Below, piece after piece: positions 50,535 through 54,602 of a DNA stretch of 54,602 nt (positions are counted from its first letter, which is position 1; every line of letters begins with the position of its first letter). Made by a program: the position numbers and the translations under genes. The notes beneath the pieces were generated by a model that had not been told where the DNA came from, ran no database searches, and saw only the letters and a list, made by a program, of their open reading frames with translations. Location of the stretch: NCBI GenBank assembly GCA_945883815.1, contig CAMCYJ010000016.1, positions 1 to 54,602 on the forward strand, written 5' to 3'. The stretch comes from Akkermansia muciniphila (GTDB lineage Bacteria; Verrucomicrobiota; Verrucomicrobiia; Limisphaerales; UBA9464).

Positions 50535-51523
50535 GGCATGGAACCTTTGGCTAGGGACACGTCTCCACCGATGATGTGCTCCAATCGACCATGATCAGTC
50601 CGGACCAGCAGGGCCCCGTCTTCATTGAGAGATTCGGCCCGGCCGACGACGACTCTGTCAGCTATCCGGATGGCCACCCGCTGACCGAGGGTGCTGCAAC
50701 GGCGCATCCACTCGTCACTGATCTCATGGAAATCACCCCGACGGAGCCGGCCATAGGCCGCGTCCAACTCGGCCAGGACGGTGGCCGCGAGATCGGAGCG
50801 ATCGAAGGTTCGCCCGCCTTCGATGCGCAGCGATGTGGCGATGGTACGCAATTCCTCGGGCATTTCATCCGAGTCCAGATTCACGTCGATGCCAATGCCC
50901 AGCACGACGTGCCGTATATGGTCGAGTTCGGCCCCGAGTTCCAGGAGGATACCGGCAACCTTTCGGGTTCCGAAGACGATGTCATTGGGCCACTTGATTT
51001 CGGGCTTCAGTCCGGTTTGGCGTTCTATCCCACGGGCCACCGCAACAGCGCTGACCACCGTCAATTGAGTGGCGGCCGCTGGAGGGAGTTGGGGACGGAG
51101 CAAGACGGAGAACCAGAGTCCCTTGCCTGAAGGGGATATCCACTGCCGACCCAGGCGTCCCCGTCCGCGGGTCTGCGATTCGGCAAAGACGACGATGCCT
51201 TCGCGGACCGAGTCCCGGGCCATTTTCTCCATCACGTCGTTGGTGGAGGTCGTCTCCTGGAAAACTTGGATATCCCGCCCGATGATCTTGCCAGGCCCCA
51301 GGCGGGCCAAGAGATCGTCGGCGTGCAGGCGATCCGGGGACGAGCGGAGTTGATAACCGTGGTGGGGGCTGGCCTCAATGTCGTAGCCAGCTTTGCGAAG
51401 CTCCTCGATCCGGGACCAGACGGCCGCCCTGGAAACGCCCAGATCCTTGGCCAAGGCGGCTCCGGAGATGCCGGCGTCTCCGGCGGTCCTCATCGCGGCC
51501 AAAATTCGGGTGTCGGGATTCAC
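50531..51523 (-). CDS. birA: Biotin-protein ligase / biotin operon repressor BirA
   Basis: 330 residues. An N-terminal winged helix (G-I-S-G-A-A-L-A-K-D-L-G-V-S-R-A-A-V-W-S-R-I) can bind DNA. The ligase domain follows: S-T-N-D-V-M near 97, G-R-G-R-L-G-R-Q-W near 120, K-W-P-N-D-I near 183 and a C-terminal SH3-like domain. It biotinylates carboxylase subunits and may repress biotin genes. Four-base overlaps with both nadC and coaX point to one transcript. Confidence 0.94.
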   Translation of the reverse strand: MNPDTRILAAMRTAGDAGISGAALAKDLGVSRAAVWSRIEELRKAGYDIEASPHHGYQLRSSPDRLHADDLLARLGPGKIIGRDIQVFQETTSTNDVMEKMARDSVREGIVVFAESQTRGRGRLGRQWISPSGKGLWFSVLLRPQLPPAAATQLTVVSAVAVARGIERQTGLKPEIKWPNDIVFGTRKVAGILLELGAELDHIRHVVLGIGIDVNLDSDEMPEELRTIATSLRIEGGRTFDRSDLAATVLAELDAAYGRLRRGDFHEISDEWMRRCSTLGQRVAIRIADRVVVGRAESLNEDGALLVRTDHGRLEHIIGGDVSLAKGSMP

Positions 51524-52374
51524 TGGAGGAAATCCAAACCAATATCCACCGCTCGGGCCGAATGTGTCAGCGCACCGACGGAGATGAAATCAACCCCAGT
51601 CTCGGCGACTGCTCGTACCGTGGTCTCATGGATGCCCCCGCTGGCTTCGGTCTGGCAACGTCCGGCGATTCGTCTCAAGGACTCTCGCAATACCTCGAGG
51701 GGCATGTTGTCGAGAAGGACCCCGTCCGCACCGGCCTCCGCCGCCCGCTGGGCTTGCTCCGGCGTGTCGGCCTCGACTTGGACAAACAAAGACGGGAATT
51801 GGGCACGAGCGCGCCGAACCGCGGCGGTCACAGGGTCGGGAGCCGCATCAGCCAGCGCCGCCAAATGGTTGTCCTTGATGAGGATCCGGTCATGCAGGCC
51901 CATCCGATGGTTGACTCCGCCTCCGCAGCGCACTGCGTACTTCTCGAGGCGGCGCCAGCCCGGGGTGGTCTTCCGGGTGTCCAAAATCCGGGTCTGGGTG
52001 CCCTCCAGCAACCGAACATACCGAGCAGTGGCAGTGGCGACTCCGGAGAGGCGCTGCACAAAATTCAGGGCCACTCGTTCTGCCGAGAGCAAGGCCCGCG
52101 AGGGTCCACGTACTTCCAGAAGCGTCATCCCCGCTTCGCAGGACTGCCCGTCTTCCACGCATCGGCGAATCATGGCATTCGGTGCCAGTTCCCGGAAGGC
52201 TCCCTCGGCGAAGGCCAAACCGGCGACTGTGAGCCGTTCACGGGCGTTCATGCGCGCCGATGATTCAGCTTCGGTTGGGATGCAGGCCAAGCTGGTGGCG
52301 TCGCCACTGCCGAGGTCTTCCTCCAGGGCCTGAATCAGGGCCGTTCGAATCAGTTGAGGATCCAAGTGCTCCAC
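51520..52374 (-). CDS. nadC: Nicotinate-nucleotide pyrophosphorylase (quinolinate phosphoribosyltransferase)
   Basis: About 284 residues. Makes nicotinate mononucleotide from quinolinate in NAD synthesis. E-E-D-L-G-S-G-D-A-T near the start, R-L-S-G-V-A-T near 120, I-L-D-T-R-K-T-T-P-G, G-G-G-V-N-H-R-M-G-L-H-D, I-K-D-N-H and L-L-D-N-M-P are standard. No ATG fits the start; GTG at 52374 or TTG at 52365 are the best candidates, and TTG 52428 would fall inside an 11-bp tandem repeat. First gene of nadC-birA-coaX-bcp. Confidence 0.92.
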   Translation of the reverse strand: MEHLDPQLIRTALIQALEEDLGSGDATSLACIPTEAESSARMNARERLTVAGLAFAEGAFRELAPNAMIRRCVEDGQSCEAGMTLLEVRGPSRALLSAERVALNFVQRLSGVATATARYVRLLEGTQTRILDTRKTTPGWRRLEKYAVRCGGGVNHRMGLHDRILIKDNHLAALADAAPDPVTAAVRRARAQFPSLFVQVEADTPEQAQRAAEAGADGVLLDNMPLEVLRESLRRIAGRCQTEASGGIHETTVRAVAETGVDFISVGALTHSARAVDIGLDFLQ

Positions 52375-52418
52375 AACGGGAGGCTGCAAGAGTCTGCGTC
52401 CAGGGTGCAATCGACAAA

Positions 52419-52462
52419 GCGGTGGCAATGCGGCGGCAATGCGGCGGCAATGCGTCGGCAGT
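52419..52462. repeat. Four copies of an 11-bp tandem repeat upstream of nadC
   Basis: GCGGTGGCAAT, GCGGCGGCAAT, GCGGCGGCAAT, GCGTCGGCAGT in direct succession; the two middle units are identical and the outer ones diverge. It lies in the nadC leader, so changes in copy number could alter the leader or an upstream start. Confidence 0.75.
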
Positions 52463-52468
52463 AGGAGG

Positions 52469-52495
52469 AACCCTCCCCAATTTCAGACAGGCTCC
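52469..52495 (+). repeat. Solo copy of the dispersed palindrome-end motif next to the tandem repeat
   Basis: AACCCTCCCCAATTTCAGAC followed by AGGCTCC, six bases after the 11-bp tandem repeat, in the gap between nadC and the peroxiredoxin gene. It matches the copies at 15954 and 43595. Confidence 0.55.
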
Positions 52496-52576
52496 AAAGA
52501 GAAGGGGCACCGAAGGGTTGAATCTCCGGTGCCCCGCGACTGCGTTGTCAGGCGTGGATCGCCTGGATTTCGGCCC

Positions 52577-53182
52577 TTATTGGAGCGCTTCGAACACCTT
52601 ACCCACCATGTCCTTGCTCGGGGTCAGGGTCTTGGAACCGGGTTGCCACTTGGCCGGGCAGGCCTGATCGGGATGTTGGACCAGGTAAGCGTTGGCCTCC
52701 ATCTTCCGCAGCAATTCCGAGGCATCGCGTCCTACGTTGTAGAAGTTCACCTCGCTGGACACCAAGTTGCCGTCCGGATTGATGATGAACGTCCCGCGGA
52801 GGGCCAAGCCGCTGCCGCTGTCATAGACACCGAAGATTTTGGAAACCGCACCCGTCGGATCCGCGGCCAAGGGGTACCGCACGTCGGCCAGAAGCTTCTC
52901 TGAATTGCGCCATGCCAGGTGCGCGAACTTGGTGTCGGTGGACACGCCATACACATCGCAGCCAAGGTCCTTCAGTTTGGAGTGGACCACAGCCAGGTCA
53001 GCCAGTTCGGTGGGGCAGACGAATGTGAAGTCGGCGGGGTAGAACACCAACACGGTCCAGCGGCCGCTGCGCTTGGCTTCCTCGATGGAGAACTTGCCGA
53101 ACTCGCCTGCGGCGGGATCGTAGGTTTCCATCTCGAAGTGGGGGACGGTTTGACCGACTCGAAGGGTGATCTGTTCGCTCAT
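52577..53182 (-). CDS. ahpC: Typical 2-Cys peroxiredoxin (AhpC/Prx family)
   Basis: 201 residues. Peroxidatic Cys56 in F-Y-P-A-D-F-T-F-V-C-P-T-E and a C-terminal resolving Cys in D-Q-A-C-P-A-K-W near 178. Scavenges peroxide in the cytoplasm. No AhpF or OxyR gene is adjacent, so the reductase partner is elsewhere. The start M-S-E-Q-I-T-L-R fits; the frame is open further upstream to 53416 with no similarity. Divergent from the beta-propeller gene. Confidence 0.94.
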   Translation of the reverse strand: MSEQITLRVGQTVPHFEMETYDPAAGEFGKFSIEEAKRSGRWTVLVFYPADFTFVCPTELADLAVVHSKLKDLGCDVYGVSTDTKFAHLAWRNSEKLLADVRYPLAADPTGAVSKIFGVYDSGSGLALRGTFIINPDGNLVSSEVNFYNVGRDASELLRKMEANAYLVQHPDQACPAKWQPGSKTLTPSKDMVGKVFEALQ

Positions 53183-53295
53183 ATGGACAGGGTTGGATGA
53201 CAAATTCGAAGGATTCAGTGCTTCTCGGCGTTGGGCCGAGTGCGGAAAATCGTTAGCATGTTCCGCTGGAGGTGCAATCGGATGCGGTGCTTTTT

Positions 53296-53323
53296 TTGAC
53301 GAATCGGGATCGTGCGGTACGAT
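53296..53323 (+). promoter_or_regulatory. Candidate promoter of the beta-propeller gene
   Basis: TTGACG (53296-53301), a 16-bp spacer and TACGAT (53318-53323) give reasonable -35 and -10 elements. The start codon is only 6 nt further on, so the transcript would have little or no leader. Confidence 0.45.
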
Positions 53324-53329
53324 TTGCAA

Positions 53330-54589
53330 ATGATTTCCCGGATTGCGTTCCCAAGATTGTTGGTGCTGCTGCCGATGCTGTGTTCGTCGATGATGGCCGC
53401 CGAATCGTGGGACCAATGGCGTGGCCCCAATCGGGATGGTCGGATTTCAGGAGCAAAATGGCCACTCGGGCTCGAAGAAACCCGTCTCAAGCGCCGGTGG
53501 CGGTTGCCCCTCGATCCCAGTTATTCCGGGCCCGTGATGAACGCCGAGCGGGTCTTTACCACCGAGACCGTGGACAAAAAGCGGGAGCAGGTCACCGCAT
53601 TGCGGCGCTCCGATGGTTCTGTGGTTTGGAAGCGGGACTGGGAGGGGTCGATGTCCGTTCCATTCTTCGCGCGATCCAATGGAGATTGGATCCGTGCTAC
53701 GCCGGCCCTCGAGGGTGACACGCTTTACGTGGCGGGCATGCGGGATGTGCTGGTGGCTCTGAACACCGCCGACGGTTCCGAGCGTTGGCGGTTGGATTTC
53801 GTCAAACGGTTCGGGTCGGACTTGCCGACCTTCGGCTTCGTCTCCTCACCGTTGGTCGATGGCGATAGCGTTTATGTTCAGGCCGGTGGCGGGGTAGCCC
53901 GTCTGCGCAAGACCGATGGTCAGGTGATTTGGCACGGGGTGCGGGATGGCGGCGGGATGATGGGCAATGCCTTCGGATCTCCGGTCATCCTGACTCTGGC
54001 CGGAAAACGCCAATTGGTGGTTCAGGCTCGGACTCGACTCATCGGGGTAGGGTTGGAGGATGGCGCCGAATTGTGGTCTCTTCCGGTCGAATCCTTCCGT
54101 GGCATGAACATCCTCACTCCCACTTTTGCCGGGAAGGATCGACTCTTCACGGCGACCTACGGTGGAAAAACGCTGGGCATCGATATTCGCTCGGAAAACG
54201 GCGGCTTCCGTGCGGTTCCCGCGTGGGAATTCAAAGCGCAGGGTTATATGACTTCTCCGATCATCCACGAGGGACACGCCTACCTCCAGTTGCGAAGCCA
54301 ACGGGCGTTGTGCATTGATTTGGCGACCGGTGCTGAGAAGTGGACCACTGGTGAAAGCTTCGGCAAGTACTGGAGCATGGTCGCTCAGGCGGACCGAATC
54401 CTTGCCCTGGACGAACGCGGGGAGCTGATCTTGTTCAAAGCCACCCCGGAGAAATTCGACGTACTTTCCCGTCGCAAGGTGGCCGATTCCGATGCATGGG
54501 CCCACCTAGCGGTGGACGGCTCAGAGCTCTACATCCGGGAATTGAAATCTCTCAGCCTCTGGGATTGGACCAACGGTGCGTCTCAGTAG
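53330..54589 (+). CDS. Secreted PQQ-type beta-propeller protein
   Basis: 419 residues with a signal peptide (L-L-V-L-L-P-M-L-C-S-S-M-M-A-A). Then W-D-Q-W-R-G-P-N-R-D-G, a common opening in planctomycete and verrucomicrobial propellers, and about seven PQQ-like blades such as V-T-A-L-R-R-S-D-G-S-V-V-W-K and V-A-L-N-T-A-D-G-S-E-R-W. No quinoprotein active-site disulfide is obvious, so it may be a binding or assembly protein rather than a dehydrogenase. ATG 53330 is preferred over GTG 53312. The gene is complete and ends 13 bases before the window end. Confidence 0.88.
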   Translation: MISRIAFPRLLVLLPMLCSSMMAAESWDQWRGPNRDGRISGAKWPLGLEETRLKRRWRLPLDPSYSGPVMNAERVFTTETVDKKREQVTALRRSDGSVVWKRDWEGSMSVPFFARSNGDWIRATPALEGDTLYVAGMRDVLVALNTADGSERWRLDFVKRFGSDLPTFGFVSSPLVDGDSVYVQAGGGVARLRKTDGQVIWHGVRDGGGMMGNAFGSPVILTLAGKRQLVVQARTRLIGVGLEDGAELWSLPVESFRGMNILTPTFAGKDRLFTATYGGKTLGIDIRSENGGFRAVPAWEFKAQGYMTSPIIHEGHAYLQLRSQRALCIDLATGAEKWTTGESFGKYWSMVAQADRILALDERGELILFKATPEKFDVLSRRKVADSDAWAHLAVDGSELYIRELKSLSLWDWTNGASQ

Positions 54590-54602
54590 TCCCATGGAGT
54601 AT

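Noticed and set aside
1-54602. tRNA, rRNA or CRISPR array
   Set aside because: The gaps between genes were read for cloverleaf ends, CCA-type acceptor stems and regularly spaced repeats; none was convincing.

Overview
The window reads as a chromosomal segment of a GC-rich, Gram-negative, flagellated, saccharolytic bacterium. It is most likely a member of Verrucomicrobiota, possibly the Limisphaerales/Pedosphaerales side. This is inferred from the gene families: an RsmH with a long N-terminal extension, a pyrophosphate-type phosphofructokinase, a fused rhamnulose-1-phosphate aldolase/dehydrogenase, a CAAX-protease-related protein, lineage-style small hypotheticals, and KDO transferase plus HME-RND efflux, which imply an outer membrane. 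No 16S rRNA, tRNA, CRISPR array, prophage or complete insertion sequence was seen.

Layout. 1-600: end of motB and a small Cys-motif gene. 745-2283 (-): guaA. 2425-6658 (+): a four-gene metal (Mn/Zn/Fe) ABC uptake operon whose ATPase gene carries a one-base frameshift and whose first permease is fused to a DtxR/MntR-like sensor domain, followed by a secreted thioredoxin-like gene. 7189-10178: trmL (-), a CAAX-protease-related membrane protein (+) and a fused RluA-type pseudouridine synthase/RlmI-type methyltransferase (+). 10274-13304: a TPR protein and an NtrC-type activator. 13533-15725 (-): rhamnulose-1-P aldolase/dehydrogenase, preceded by a 164-bp palindromic repeat. 16038-21351: a small conserved gene, rsmH with an RMD1/DUF155-like gene, threonine aldolase and pfp with a clear terminator. 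21439-28829 (-): a Cus-type copper/silver efflux operon led by two small Cys-rich genes.

29040-39065: a LacI regulator, a secreted esterase, a universal stress protein, a CBM48 protein, a radical SAM protein, a PocR-AraC regulator, a two-component pair, TerC, a class V aminotransferase and a FAH-family enzyme. 39158-41983 (-): sulfate ABC transporter cysTWA without a binding protein, divergent from ppnP. 42541-43503: an orphan secreted sugar-binding protein. 43635-47771 (-): waaA, purine nucleoside phosphorylase, a Gfo/Idh/MocA oxidoreductase and a lineage hypothetical. 47871-49097 (-): a LarA-family enzyme. 49274-52374 (-): a tight nadC-birA-coaX-bcp cofactor operon. 52577-53182 (-): a 2-Cys peroxiredoxin. 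53330-54589 (+): a PQQ-type beta-propeller protein.

Most of the window is ordinary core and catabolic gene content. The points most worth a second look are the transporter-sensor fusion and the palindrome in its promoter, the dispersed palindromic repeat family, the pseudouridine synthase/methyltransferase fusion, the LarA-like enzyme flanked by perfect inverted repeats, and the two Cys-rich genes that lead the copper efflux operon. I did not find a convincing new multi-gene defence or biosynthetic system.
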